Source: Spirochaetales bacterium (GTDB taxonomy: Bacteria; Spirochaetota; Spirochaetia; Sphaerochaetales; Sphaerochaetaceae). From it: a stretch of DNA of 64,000 nt. This document shows positions 16,681 through 25,574 of this stretch, one piece after another. The position numbers and the translations under genes are program-made. The notes beneath the pieces were generated by a model. That model worked only from the letters and a program-made list of their open reading frames with translations. It did no database searches and was not told the origin of the DNA. Location: assembly GCA_018433865.1 (NCBI GenBank), contig JAHDQJ010000003.1, positions 62,001-126,000 of the forward strand, in the 5' to 3' direction. Numbering within the stretch: the stretch's first letter is position 1; each line of letters starts with the position of its first letter.

Positions 16681-17234
16681 GACAGATGGCACGCGTGGGA
16701 ATCACCCTCGCACTGATCGCATCCATCGCTGCCACTTCGTTGGCTGTGGTGAATGCGGTGACTGCTCCCAAGATCGCAGCGTACGAGCAGCAGGTCATAG
16801 AGAATGCCCTGAAACAAGTCTCGGGTGGTTTCGAGCTCGGCGAGAGCACGACCGACACCGGTGACGAGGCGATCGGCATCATCCATCGGCTCACCGGTGA
16901 CGACCAGAAGACCACCGGCTACATCCTGCAGATGACGGGCACCGGCTATGGCGGAAGCATGACCGTGATGGCGAGCTACAAGACCGACGGGTCGGTCATC
17001 GATGCGCGCCTTCTTGCCAATGCAGAGACCCCGGGACTGGGAAAGAAGGCCGAGGTTCCCGCATACATGGACAAATTCAAGGATACCGGTGCGGATTCTC
17101 CTGTCCCGGTGAAGAAGAACATGCTGCAAAAGGATGATGCAGACAGCATCGGCGGAGCGACGGTAACCTTCAGTGGGGTCGCACGTGCCATCGCACATGG
17201 GTCCGACTACGTGAAGACACTGGGAGGCAAGTAA
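16677..17234 (+). CDS. rnfG: Rnf complex subunit G (covalent FMN subunit)
   Basis: RnfG has one N-terminal membrane helix (residues about 5-27, GITLALIASIAATSLAVVNAV) and a periplasmic FMN-binding domain. The flavinylation motif is DSIGGAT, with acceptor Thr162, near the C-terminus of the 185-residue protein. GTGYGGSMTVMASY and NAETPGLGKKAE are conserved FMN-bind elements. It overlaps rnfD at ATGA and rnfE at TAATG. Confidence 0.94.
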   Translation: MRQMARVGITLALIASIAATSLAVVNAVTAPKIAAYEQQVIENALKQVSGGFELGESTTDTGDEAIGIIHRLTGDDQKTTGYILQMTGTGYGGSMTVMASYKTDGSVIDARLLANAETPGLGKKAEVPAYMDKFKDTGADSPVPVKKNMLQKDDADSIGGATVTFSGVARAIAHGSDYVKTLGGK

Positions 17235-17863
17235 TGGCAACGGAACGAATGCAAGTCCTGACCAAGGGTTTCTTCAAGGAAAACCCGGTATTCATCATCA
17301 TGCTCGGCCTCTGTCCGACCCTCGGCGTCACCACACAGGTCGTCAACGGCATCGGCATGGGGCTGAGCGTCATCTTCGTCTTGGTGTTCTCCAACATCTT
17401 CATCGCGATGCTGAAGAACATCATCCCAAACAGCGTCCGCATCCCCGCGTACATCGTCATCATCGCGGCGTTCGTCACGATCGTGGAGATGGTCATGCAT
17501 GCGTACGCCCCATCGATCTACCAGGCCCTGGGAATCTTCCTCCCGCTGATCGTCGTCAACTGCATCATCCTGGGACGTGCCGAGGCCTTTGCAAACAAGA
17601 ACACGGTACTCGATTCGTTCCTTGACGGCGTGGGCATGGGCATCGGATTCACCTTGTCGCTGACCCTCATCGCATTCATACGGGAAGTCTTCGGCGCGGG
17701 AACCATCACATTGGTCCCGATCGGAGGATTCGACGGAGTCATCGAGATACCGTTGCTCTACACCTATCCGGTGCGCGTGCTCACGCTTGCCGCCGGTGCT
17801 CTGCTGTTGATGGGATATCTGAAGGCGTTCTTCGAGTGGAATGCCGCACGGAAAAGGGGGTAA
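17234..17863 (+). CDS. rnfE: Rnf complex subunit E
   Basis: This 209-residue polytopic membrane subunit, with RnfA, builds the ion-translocating core and carries part of an Fe-S site in the membrane. FFKENPVFIIMLGLCPTLGVTTQ near the start and the segment around IFLPLIVVNCIILGRAEAFA are the paired family signatures, including the conserved Cys residues. Six hydrophobic helices are apparent. It is paralogous to RnfA. Confidence 0.94.
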   Translation: MATERMQVLTKGFFKENPVFIIMLGLCPTLGVTTQVVNGIGMGLSVIFVLVFSNIFIAMLKNIIPNSVRIPAYIVIIAAFVTIVEMVMHAYAPSIYQALGIFLPLIVVNCIILGRAEAFANKNTVLDSFLDGVGMGIGFTLSLTLIAFIREVFGAGTITLVPIGGFDGVIEIPLLYTYPVRVLTLAAGALLLMGYLKAFFEWNAARKRG

Positions 17864-17869
17864 GGCACC

Positions 17870-18460
17870 ATGGCATACATAGCGATATTCATCACCTATA
17901 TCTTCATCAACAACTTCATCCTCTCCCAGTTCCTCGGACTGTGTCCCTTCATCGGGGTATCGAAGAACAGCGAGTCTGCGATCGGCATGGGCATGGCCGT
18001 GACGTTCGTCATGGGCATCGCCTCGATCATCACCTGGGTGGTCTACAACCTGGTGTTGCTCCCGCTCGGACTGGCATACCTGCAGACACTTTCCTTCATC
18101 CTGGTCATCGCCGGTTTGGTTCAGTTCGTCGAGATGATCATCCAGAAGAACTCTCCTGCCTTGTATCAGGCGCTCGGCATCTTCCTTCCGCTGATCACCA
18201 CGAACTGTGCAGTGCTCGGCATCGCGATCATGAATATCACCGAAGGCTACAACATCATGGAGAGTTTCAGTGCAGGAATCGCTGCAGGCATCGGATTCAC
18301 GTTGGCATTGGTCCTGATGAGCAACATACGCGAGCGGCTTGACCTGCATCCGGTCCGCAAGGCGTTCCGTGGCGTTCCCATCGCCTTCATCAGCGGCGGA
18401 TTGATGGCCTTGGCCTTCATGGCATTCGACAAGTCGCTTCTGACTAATCTTCTGGGGTAA
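17870..18460 (+). CDS. rnfA: Rnf complex subunit A
   Basis: RnfA (196 residues, six predicted helices) is the partner of RnfE in the membrane core. The conserved features are INNFILSQFLGLCPFIGVSKN at the N-terminus and IFLPLITTNCAVLGIAI in mid-protein, mirrored in RnfE. AAGG before the ATG serves as ribosome site. The C-terminal residues run into the rnfB leader with an 7-nt gap. Confidence 0.95.
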   Translation: MAYIAIFITYIFINNFILSQFLGLCPFIGVSKNSESAIGMGMAVTFVMGIASIITWVVYNLVLLPLGLAYLQTLSFILVIAGLVQFVEMIIQKNSPALYQALGIFLPLITTNCAVLGIAIMNITEGYNIMESFSAGIAAGIGFTLALVLMSNIRERLDLHPVRKAFRGVPIAFISGGLMALAFMAFDKSLLTNLLG

Positions 18461-18467
18461 TTGACAT

Positions 18468-19268
18468 ATGAATATTCTGTTTGCATTTCTCATCATCGCC
18501 GTGCTCGGTCTCGCGCTCGGTCTGGGCCTTGCCTTCGCTGCGAAGAAGTTCGCCGTGGAGAAAGATGAACGGGCGGAGCAGATCCTCGCGATCTTGCCAG
18601 GAGCGAACTGCGGTGCGTGCGGCTATCCCGGATGTTCCGGTTACGCGGGGGCCCTCTCCGGCGGAAAGGCTCAGAACGGGCTCTGTTCTCCCGGAGGCGC
18701 GAAGACAAGCGCGCTTGTCGCCAAGATCCTCGGTATTGCGGACGAGGGTGCCGGAGAACGGATGGTCGCGTTCGTCCACTGCCGTGGGAACCATGAGCTC
18801 ACCAAGCGCGATTTCCAGTATGAAGGGATTGAGGAGTGTTCGGCCGCCCACATGCTGTTCCAGGGGGAGAGCTCCTGCAAGTACGGATGCCTTCATCTTG
18901 GGTCGTGCATGCGTGTCTGTCCGACCAACGCGATCCATCGTGATGAGAAGGGGAACGTGACGGTGGATCCCGAGGCATGCATCGGATGCAAGAAATGCAC
19001 GCTTGTGTGTCCGACGAAGGTCATCAGGATGCTTCCTGCCCGTGGTTCGCACGCAATCGCCTGCAACAGCCGCGATCCGGGGCCGGTGGTGCGGAAGATC
19101 TGTCAGGTCGGATGCATCGCCTGCAAGATTTGTGAGAAGAAATTCCCCGATTCGGGGTGTACCGTCATCAATTTCCTTTCGGAGATCGACTACGCGAAAC
19201 CCATGACACAGATTGCCGACGCTGCTGCTGCTTGTCCTACGAAGTGCATCGTGGAAGCGAAACAATAA
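18468..19268 (+). CDS. rnfB: Rnf complex subunit B (ferredoxin-type Fe-S subunit)
   Basis: RnfB takes electrons from reduced ferredoxin. The 266-residue protein has an N-terminal membrane helix (residues 2-26), a 4Fe-4S domain CGACGYPGCSGYA near residue 48, two ferredoxin motifs (GSCMRVCPTNAI and CIGCKKCTLVCP), and further Cys groups CQVGCIACKICEKKFP and CPTKCI at the C-terminus. It completes an operon in the order CDGEAB, as in clostridia and spirochaetes. The stop is 18 nt before the GH57-like gene, which may share the transcript. Confidence 0.95.
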   Translation: MNILFAFLIIAVLGLALGLGLAFAAKKFAVEKDERAEQILAILPGANCGACGYPGCSGYAGALSGGKAQNGLCSPGGAKTSALVAKILGIADEGAGERMVAFVHCRGNHELTKRDFQYEGIEECSAAHMLFQGESSCKYGCLHLGSCMRVCPTNAIHRDEKGNVTVDPEACIGCKKCTLVCPTKVIRMLPARGSHAIACNSRDPGPVVRKICQVGCIACKICEKKFPDSGCTVINFLSEIDYAKPMTQIADAAAACPTKCIVEAKQ

Positions 19269-19286
19269 AGGTACGCAAGGTATTAC

Positions 19287-21239
19287 ATGCCCTTGATCAT
19301 GGGAGCATACAGCCAATTGCCGCCGGGGACCCCGCTCATACTGCTTGAGCGGGCCTTGTCGGATGCATACAAGCCGGTGCTCACCTACCTGTACAAGCAT
19401 CCGGAGATGCGGATGCACCTCTATCTTCCTTGCGCGATCCTTGAGTGGTTCGAACAGAACCATCCGGAGATGAACATGCTGATTGCCGATCTGGTGAAGA
19501 AGGACCAGCTGGAACTGATCAGCGGTCCTTACCACCAGCCGATCCTCCAGGTCCTCCCCGGAAAGGATCGCTCGGGACAGCTGGAGACCACCACCACGTT
19601 CCTTCGCAAGCGGTTCGGCAAACGGGCGAGGACCGTCTGGTTCTACAACCAGGTGTGGAGTCCCTCGTTCGTATCCTCCATGTGCATGGGCATGCTCGAC
19701 CGGGTCCTCATCTCGCCATACGACCGGTTGCACGACACGATCGTCGCCTCGGATCCGTTCGTGATGCAGGACATGGGCAAGACCATCGAGGTCTTTCCCA
19801 CGGACGAGAGGATCGAACGGCTCGTCGCCTCCCTCGGGCGGGCGATGATCGGATACAAGGAATTCTCCGAATCGCTGGCCCGCGTGCAATTCGACCCCGC
19901 CGACCGCTACCGTGTGGTAATGCTGAACCTCGATCTGTTGCTCCAAGGTTGCGCCCTGAATCCGTCGCTTCCCCCGGTTGCCGAATTGTTGGCACAGGTC
20001 GTCAGCCGCGTGGGCGGGATGGAGAGCACGCTGCTCTCCTCCATCCCTGTCGGACAGCTGTCGACCCGGGGCTATCTCGGTGCCGGCTGGTATGGGAGGG
20101 ATTCCTCCGTACGTGACATCGGAACCTACAATGACATGTTCCTCAAATATGCCGAACTGAACCATCTGTATGGGAAGCTCCTGTATGTCACGGACCTGAT
20201 ACGGATCTACCGCAAGAACAAGGATACGAAGAAACGCGTCGAATCGCTGCTCTCCAAGGCAACCTGCGGAGGGGCATTCGTCCTCGACAGCTCGGGCGGT
20301 TGCTATCGGAACAATTACCGGAAACAAGCCCACCGCTATCTGAACGAGGCCCAGCGGCTGCTCAGCCTGAGCGAGGACATCCCGTATCCTCAGGAGGCCG
20401 ACTTGGATTTCGATGGCCACAAAGAACTGATCTTCCTCGGGAAGAACCTCGGTGTGGTCATGGACCCGAAGGGAGGTTCGCTCTCCGAGATCAACTACTT
20501 GCCCACCGGATGGAACTACGGCGACACCTTCGCAGGCTATGCGGCGGAGGTGGACAGGGTATCGCTGCACGCGCTCGCCGACGGATCCTTGCCATGCTCG
20601 TTCAACGATGTGTTCCTTCCCGCCGAGGCGAAGATCGAACAGTATGGAAAACAGGGCCGGCAGGTGTATGACACCGGAAGCGACCTCTATGTCTTGCGCA
20701 CCATGGACAAGAGCCAGAACGAGATAGTCGCGAGCTGTGTGTTCGAAAATCTCCCGTTCGGACTCGGTTCGTTGGAACTCACGAAACGGTATCGGTTCAG
20801 GACCCATACGATCGTGGTCGACTTTTCCCTGCGAAACAAAGGCAAGCACAAGGTGAAAGGTCTGTTCGGTTCGGAACTGAATCTCTCGCTGGGATTGAAG
20901 GAACAGGACGAACCGACTATCTATACCGTGGAGAAAAGCAGGAACCGGAACCTTCCGGCAGGACGGACGATCACCCCGAACCTCAAGAATTTCAGGATTC
21001 CCGATGATGTGAACAGGACTTTGCTCTCATTCGCATCGGACAGCCGTTTCACCCTGCACCGGGAAGACCACTCGGTAAAGCTTGCCACGGTGATGGGAAT
21101 GGAAGTATTGTATCAGTATACGCAGGTAGTCCCGCTATGGGACGTGCAGTTGCAGCCCGACGAGGTGCTCGAGTGGACGATCGGATTCCGCATAGAACGC
21201 CGCGTCAGGGTCTCGGAAACGAAGAAGGAGCAGGAATGA
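19287..21239 (+). CDS. GH57-like protein with degenerate active site (DUF1926-type C-terminus)
   Basis: The 650-residue protein follows the layout of GH57 4-alpha-glucanotransferases: N-terminal barrel (DQLELISGPYHQPIL near residue 73 matches the family's GQLEIV-type region) and a C-terminal beta domain (DLDFDGHKELIFLG, GGSLSEINY, LFGSELNLSL). The catalytic positions have changed. The HNHQP region is YSQLP (residues 8-12), the nucleophile motif ERVW is NQVW (N121-W124), and the acid/base region HDDGEKFG is LNLDLLLQG (213-221). It is probably a sugar-binding or regulatory pseudoenzyme. ATG 19287 has AAGG 7 nt upstream; its stop overlaps the prfB start (ATGA). Confidence 0.72.
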   Translation: MPLIMGAYSQLPPGTPLILLERALSDAYKPVLTYLYKHPEMRMHLYLPCAILEWFEQNHPEMNMLIADLVKKDQLELISGPYHQPILQVLPGKDRSGQLETTTTFLRKRFGKRARTVWFYNQVWSPSFVSSMCMGMLDRVLISPYDRLHDTIVASDPFVMQDMGKTIEVFPTDERIERLVASLGRAMIGYKEFSESLARVQFDPADRYRVVMLNLDLLLQGCALNPSLPPVAELLAQVVSRVGGMESTLLSSIPVGQLSTRGYLGAGWYGRDSSVRDIGTYNDMFLKYAELNHLYGKLLYVTDLIRIYRKNKDTKKRVESLLSKATCGGAFVLDSSGGCYRNNYRKQAHRYLNEAQRLLSLSEDIPYPQEADLDFDGHKELIFLGKNLGVVMDPKGGSLSEINYLPTGWNYGDTFAGYAAEVDRVSLHALADGSLPCSFNDVFLPAEAKIEQYGKQGRQVYDTGSDLYVLRTMDKSQNEIVASCVFENLPFGLGSLELTKRYRFRTHTIVVDFSLRNKGKHKVKGLFGSELNLSLGLKEQDEPTIYTVEKSRNRNLPAGRTITPNLKNFRIPDDVNRTLLSFASDSRFTLHREDHSVKLATVMGMEVLYQYTQVVPLWDVQLQPDEVLEWTIGFRIERRVRVSETKKEQE

Positions 21240-22334
21240 CCATCCAGAACCGACAATTGTTCGACACGATCAAGGAAGAAGCTTACGATGTCTGGAGGCG
21301 TCTTTGACGCCGATGGGCTGCGCAGGAAGATAACGGCGCTGGAACAGGAATCGCTCGCGCCCGATTTTTGGAATGACAAGGGGAGGGCGGAAGAGCTCTT
21401 CTCCGAGATGAACGGACTCAAGGAAGACCTGTTGCCGTGGCAGGACCTGATCGGCTCCATCGACGATATCGCCGAACTGATTGAGCTCTACGAGGATGAG
21501 GATGATCCGGAGATCTCCGCAGAGGTCGATCAGCAGATACTCGATCTGGAGCAGGTCTATCACCCGCTCAGGCTGAAGAAACTCCTCTCGGGAAAATATG
21601 ACAAGAACGACTGCTTCCTCTCCGTCCATGCCGGTGCCGGCGGCACCGAGGCTTGCGACTGGGCACAGATGCTCATGCGGATGTATCTCCGCTGGTGCGA
21701 GAGAAATGGGTTCAAGGTGGAGATCGTGGATCTTCTCGAGGCCGAGGGAGGAGTGAAATCGGTGACCATGCAGGTGAAAGGAGCCTACGCCTACGGGTAC
21801 CTGCAAGGTGAGGCAGGCGTACACCGCCTTGTCCGCATCTCGCCGTTCGACGCGAACAAACGGCGCCACACTTCATTCACCAGCGTCTACGCATCTCCGG
21901 TGATCGAGGACGACGTGGAAGTGAACATCGATCCTTCCGAACTCCGTGTCGACACCTACCGTTCGGGAGGAGCTGGGGGACAACACGTGAACAAGACCGA
22001 TTCCGCGGTGCGGATCACGCACCTGAAAACTGGAATCGTGGTCGCGTGCCAGAACGAGCGTTCCCAGCACATGAACCGGGCACTCGCCATGAAAATCCTC
22101 ACCAGCCGTCTCTATGAGTACTACAGGCAGGAGGCGCAGAAGGAACATGCCCAATATGCGATGGAGAAGAAGGAGATCAGCTGGGGAAACCAGATCAGGT
22201 CTTACGTATTCCAACCCTACACCATGGTGAAGGATCACCGTACGAACGAGCAGATGGGCAACATCCAGGCGGTGATGGATGGGGAGATATCCCCGTTCAT
22301 CGAAGCATTCCTGAAGTGGCAATCGGAGGATTGA
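21236..22334 (+). CDS. prfB: Peptide chain release factor 2, with programmed +1 frameshift
   Basis: RF2 releases peptides at UGA and UAA. Translation starts at ATG 21236 (AGGAG upstream) and reaches an in-frame TGA at codon 24 (21305-21307); a +1 shift at CTT-TGA-C joins the main frame, giving 365 residues. The SPF stop-recognition tripeptide is in RLVRISPFDANKRRHTSF and the catalytic GGQ in RSGGAGGQHVNKTDSAVR. A Shine-Dalgarno-like GGAGG lies 3 nt before the CTT, as in the classic prfB site, so RF2 level controls its own synthesis. The start overlaps the preceding stop. Confidence 0.95.
21294..21308 (+). promoter_or_regulatory. prfB +1 frameshift site
   Basis: GGAGG (21294-21298), CGT, slippery CTT (21302-21304), TGA (21305-21307) and C form the standard autoregulatory element: internal Shine-Dalgarno, 3-nt gap, CTTTGAC. 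Confidence 0.95.
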
Positions 22335-22337
22335 TGC

Positions 22338-23618
22338 ATGCATAGGGGAATCACCGTTTCCCGAATCCTCGCATGCATCGCAATCCTTCTGTTCGGCATG
22401 CCTCTGTACGCTGGAATATTGCGGATCGGTTTCGCCTGTCATGATGAGGCGGGTACCCACCGGGTATTCGCTGAATCGCTCTTTTCCTATGTTGCCGATG
22501 CGGTGAAGGCGACCGGGCTCGACAGCTCGTTCGCCTTGGCGACCGTAAGGCGGACAAAGGAAGCACTGCGCGGGAAGCTGCTCGCCGAGCGCCATGCATC
22601 ACTTGCCGCGAAAGAGGGCTTCGTCGATGCATTTCCGCTTGGCGATCCGGTTGTCGATCCGCCCGGGACGGTCGAGCCGGCATGGATAGACCTCGGGCTC
22701 TCCGATCCGCTCGCGAAGGCTGTCCGTTCGGATGACCGGATTGTGCTCGAGTATCTTTTCTCCGTGCATGCACTCGACATGCTGGCAAGCTGTTCCATCG
22801 AGCCGTTCGACGCATTCGTGCGGGTGAGGTTGTTCCTGAGAAGCGGACCGACCGACGAGGCGGAACTCCTGTTCGACAGGATCGCGTTGCCATCCGTTGT
22901 TTCCGGCTTGCTCGATGAAGCGCGCCTCGCGCTGGTGACCCATCTGGCGAAAACCGCTTACGGGATGGTCGTCATCGATACCGACGCACCGAATCTCACC
23001 GTTTCCGTGGATGGGAAAGCAGTCGCTCCCATCCAGGGGACCCTCCTGCTGGAACCGGGAACGCATGTGCTGCAACTCGATGCCTACGGCCATGACCCGT
23101 CCACCGTCTCCGTAGTGGTGGAAAGCCATGCCGTCCAACGGATCTCCCCTGACTTGGTGCGTTCGGGACAAAGGCCGCTGCTGGTGACCAGCACCTCACG
23201 CAATGCGGTGATCTCGATTCCCGGTGAACAGGAACGGCCGTTGCCGTTCCTGTGGGAATCGGTGCAGGTTCCGTTCGCAATCCATGCCAGAAGCAATGGG
23301 ATGAAGGAGATGACCGTACAATCCTCCGAGGAGGCGCAACACCTCGAGCTCTCCTTCGAAGTCCCGTGGATGCACCAAGGATCGCAGGTACTCCGCTCGC
23401 AAGAGGCGATGTATCGTTCCCTGGGAAGGACACTGCTTTTCGGTGCGCTTACGATCACGATCGATACCTTGGCGGCATCGATTTCCACCAATGACGAAGG
23501 GATGATCGCTTGGCAACCGCTTCTGCTGGGAGCTGCCGGAGCGATGGGAGTCTCTCTGGTGGATACGGCGTTGCGTTTGTTTGCATATTACCAAAAAACA
23601 AAGTATAGTTTTCCATGA
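22338..23618 (+). CDS. Secreted/membrane PEGA-domain protein of unknown function
   Basis: The 426-residue product has a signal peptide (residues 1-25, ILACIAILLFGMPLYA), a middle region with no clear match, a PEGA-like surface domain at about 210-275 (VVIDTDAPNLTVSVDGKAVAPIQGTLLLEPGTHVLQLDAYG) and two hydrophobic segments near the C-terminus (about 372-395 and 400-420). PEGA domains are common in spirochaete envelope proteins. GGAGG sits 9 nt before the ATG. It follows prfB by 3 nt and ends inside the ftsY promoter. Confidence 0.72.
   Translation: MHRGITVSRILACIAILLFGMPLYAGILRIGFACHDEAGTHRVFAESLFSYVADAVKATGLDSSFALATVRRTKEALRGKLLAERHASLAAKEGFVDAFPLGDPVVDPPGTVEPAWIDLGLSDPLAKAVRSDDRIVLEYLFSVHALDMLASCSIEPFDAFVRVRLFLRSGPTDEAELLFDRIALPSVVSGLLDEARLALVTHLAKTAYGMVVIDTDAPNLTVSVDGKAVAPIQGTLLLEPGTHVLQLDAYGHDPSTVSVVVESHAVQRISPDLVRSGQRPLLVTSTSRNAVISIPGEQERPLPFLWESVQVPFAIHARSNGMKEMTVQSSEEAQHLELSFEVPWMHQGSQVLRSQEAMYRSLGRTLLFGALTITIDTLAASISTNDEGMIAWQPLLLGAAGAMGVSLVDTALRLFAYYQKTKYSFP
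23581..23609 (+). promoter_or_regulatory. Promoter for ftsY
   Basis: TTGCAT (23581-23586), a 17-nt spacer and TATAGT (23604-23609) lie within the end of the PEGA gene. The predicted start near 23616 gives a 22-nt leader carrying the GAGG ribosome site of ftsY. Confidence 0.55.
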
Positions 23619-23637
23619 CACCACATGAGGATTTGCC

Positions 23638-24510
23638 ATGAAGAAGAGTTTTGGCGCTCGGTTGAAAGCGCTGTTCGGCATACGGACGTTCGATGAACAA
23701 TTTTTCGAAGACCTTGAGGACATGCTCATCGAGGGGGATCTCGGGGCGAAGTGTGCGATGGATATCTCGGATGCGGTGAGGAAGCTCGCAAAATCGGAGA
23801 AAAGCACCTCCCCGCAGGACTTGCAACGGTTGATGAAGCGGTTGCTTTCCGAGAAGATCAACGGTTATGCACCGGCATTGGTCCCCGATGAGACGAACAT
23901 CTTCCTGATCCTGGGCGTGAACGGCGTGGGCAAGACGACCAGCATCGCCAAGCTTGCCACGTACTACAAGGAACGCGGGGAGTCGGTCCTGTTCGCTGCC
24001 GCGGATACGTTCAGGGCTGCGGCGATCGACCAGCTCGACCTGCACGCACAGAGGACCGGCTGCCGCATCATCAAGCAATCCCACGGCAGCGATCCCGGAG
24101 CGGTGATTTTCGACGCCATGCAAAGCGCCAAGGCGAAAGGGGAGCGTCTGGTCCTCGCAGACACCGCAGGAAGGATGCACAACAAGGAGAACCTGTTGCG
24201 CGAGCTGCAGAAGATCGACAAGGTGATCCGATCGAAGATCACATCCCCCGACTGTTACAAGAAGTTCTTGGTCATCGATGCCACCACAGGACAGAACGGA
24301 CTCAGCCAAGCGCAGCTCTTTGACCAGGCGATCGGCATCGATGCCCTGATCCTGACCAAGTACGACTCCGCGTCAAAGGGGGGGTCCCTCATCCAGATCG
24401 GCGAGAGTCTCGGCATTCCCGTGGCATTCGTCGGGGTGGGGGAACGGTATGGGGATATCCATCCGTTCGACAAGGAAGAATTCCTCGATGCGTTGGTGGG
24501 CATGGCGTGA
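23638..24510 (+). CDS. ftsY: Signal recognition particle receptor FtsY
   Basis: FtsY is the SRP receptor GTPase that docks ribosome-SRP complexes at the membrane. The 290-residue protein is the short form without the acidic A domain. NG domain motifs are clear: GVNGVGKTTSIAKLA (G1), DTFRAAAIDQL, DTAGRMHNKENL (G3), TKYDSASKGG (G4) and GVGERYGDIHPFD at the end. It is followed by a secreted protein and the lol genes in overlapping order, linking membrane targeting with lipoprotein export. Confidence 0.95.
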   Translation: MKKSFGARLKALFGIRTFDEQFFEDLEDMLIEGDLGAKCAMDISDAVRKLAKSEKSTSPQDLQRLMKRLLSEKINGYAPALVPDETNIFLILGVNGVGKTTSIAKLATYYKERGESVLFAAADTFRAAAIDQLDLHAQRTGCRIIKQSHGSDPGAVIFDAMQSAKAKGERLVLADTAGRMHNKENLLRELQKIDKVIRSKITSPDCYKKFLVIDATTGQNGLSQAQLFDQAIGIDALILTKYDSASKGGSLIQIGESLGIPVAFVGVGERYGDIHPFDKEEFLDALVGMA

Positions 24511-25574
24511 TGACGCGCGGGAGGTTGTTCTTCGGTGCCCTGGTGGGGTTGTTGCTCTCGACCCTACCGATCAGCGGAGCACTCTACCGCTCGAACAGCC
24601 TAGGCCAAAGCCTCGGGGAGATCGAGGCGGCTGACCGTGATGCATATCGTTATGTGCTCCAGGTGGACAAGACCGACGATGCTACCGAACGGAAACTGTT
24701 GTACGACCGCGGCCATCTTGCCATGCAGGTGGAGACGGTGTTCGATGCTTCCGACAGGCAATCGAAGGTCGTGACGGAACAGTACTTTGATGAGCTTGGG
24801 GAACCCGAGGCGATCGTGCGCACCACATTCGACAATTCATTGCCGATCCAGATTACCCGCAATGCATACGGGACGGTATCGATGACACTCCACGGATACG
24901 CCGACGGAAGATTGGTGGAGACCAAGGAGCTCGTCGATGGCGAGCTGGTCGCGCTGGTCACCTACTATCGCGGATCGGAAGGGAACCTCGCGGGTCTCAG
25001 GATCATCGGCACGCAGGAAGGGACCGTGCAACGCCTCTATTCCTCATCGGATGGCATCTCGGTATTCGGCGAGGCTTCGGGCAACTCATTCGCCAAACTC
25101 AGTTTCCATCCCGGGAACCTGGTCGTCCAAGACGTGTGGGCCGGAGAGGAACCGAAGGTCGTCACCACCGTGTCCCATGATGAGGCTGGACAGCTGGCGG
25201 TCGAGGAGGTCTCCGACGGACTGAAGGTGAAAAAGACTTATGGCCCCGACGGCATGTTGGTGAAACTTGAGCGCACGGAATCTGATGGGACCCGGACGAC
25301 CATCAGGTATCAGTACGACCCAAGTGGAGTGCTCGACCAATCGGTCGAGGTCATCGAAGGACAACAGGTGCGCAGGATCGAACGATGGTACGCAGGCGGA
25401 AATTTGCAGACCCAGACGGAGTGGTCTGACGATATCCCCGTGCGGGCTACGCGTCACAGGACCGATGGGACGAGTGTAGTCACCCTCTTCGAGAACGGGC
25501 GTCCTTATGTCGATGTCACCTATGCACCCGACGGAAAACGCGTGCTGAGCCTCGAGTACCGCAAGGAGCGATGA
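24510..25574 (+). CDS. Secreted protein with YD/MORN-like repeats, unknown function
   Basis: The 354-residue product has an N-terminal signal sequence (LFFGALVGLLLSTLPISGALY) and then repeated strand pairs of about 20-25 residues, such as YGPDGMLVKLERTESDGTRTTIRYQYDPSGVLDQS and YAGGNLQTQTEW, resembling YD-repeat or YwqK-like modules. ATG 24510 overlaps the ftsY stop (TGATG); a GTG one codon earlier is possible. Its stop overlaps lolC. The place between ftsY and lolCDE suggests a periplasmic or envelope role; this is inference from context. Confidence 0.68.
   Translation: MTRGRLFFGALVGLLLSTLPISGALYRSNSLGQSLGEIEAADRDAYRYVLQVDKTDDATERKLLYDRGHLAMQVETVFDASDRQSKVVTEQYFDELGEPEAIVRTTFDNSLPIQITRNAYGTVSMTLHGYADGRLVETKELVDGELVALVTYYRGSEGNLAGLRIIGTQEGTVQRLYSSSDGISVFGEASGNSFAKLSFHPGNLVVQDVWAGEEPKVVTTVSHDEAGQLAVEEVSDGLKVKKTYGPDGMLVKLERTESDGTRTTIRYQYDPSGVLDQSVEVIEGQQVRRIERWYAGGNLQTQTEWSDDIPVRATRHRTDGTSVVTLFENGRPYVDVTYAPDGKRVLSLEYRKER

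Noticed and set aside
17207-18496. Minus-strand frame over rnfE and rnfA rich in His, Asp and Glu
   Set aside because: Composition is the complement of hydrophobic membrane-protein codons; not a gene.
18444-20849. 801-codon minus-strand frame over rnfB and the GH57-like gene
   Set aside because: Antisense shadow of two clear genes with no domain signature.
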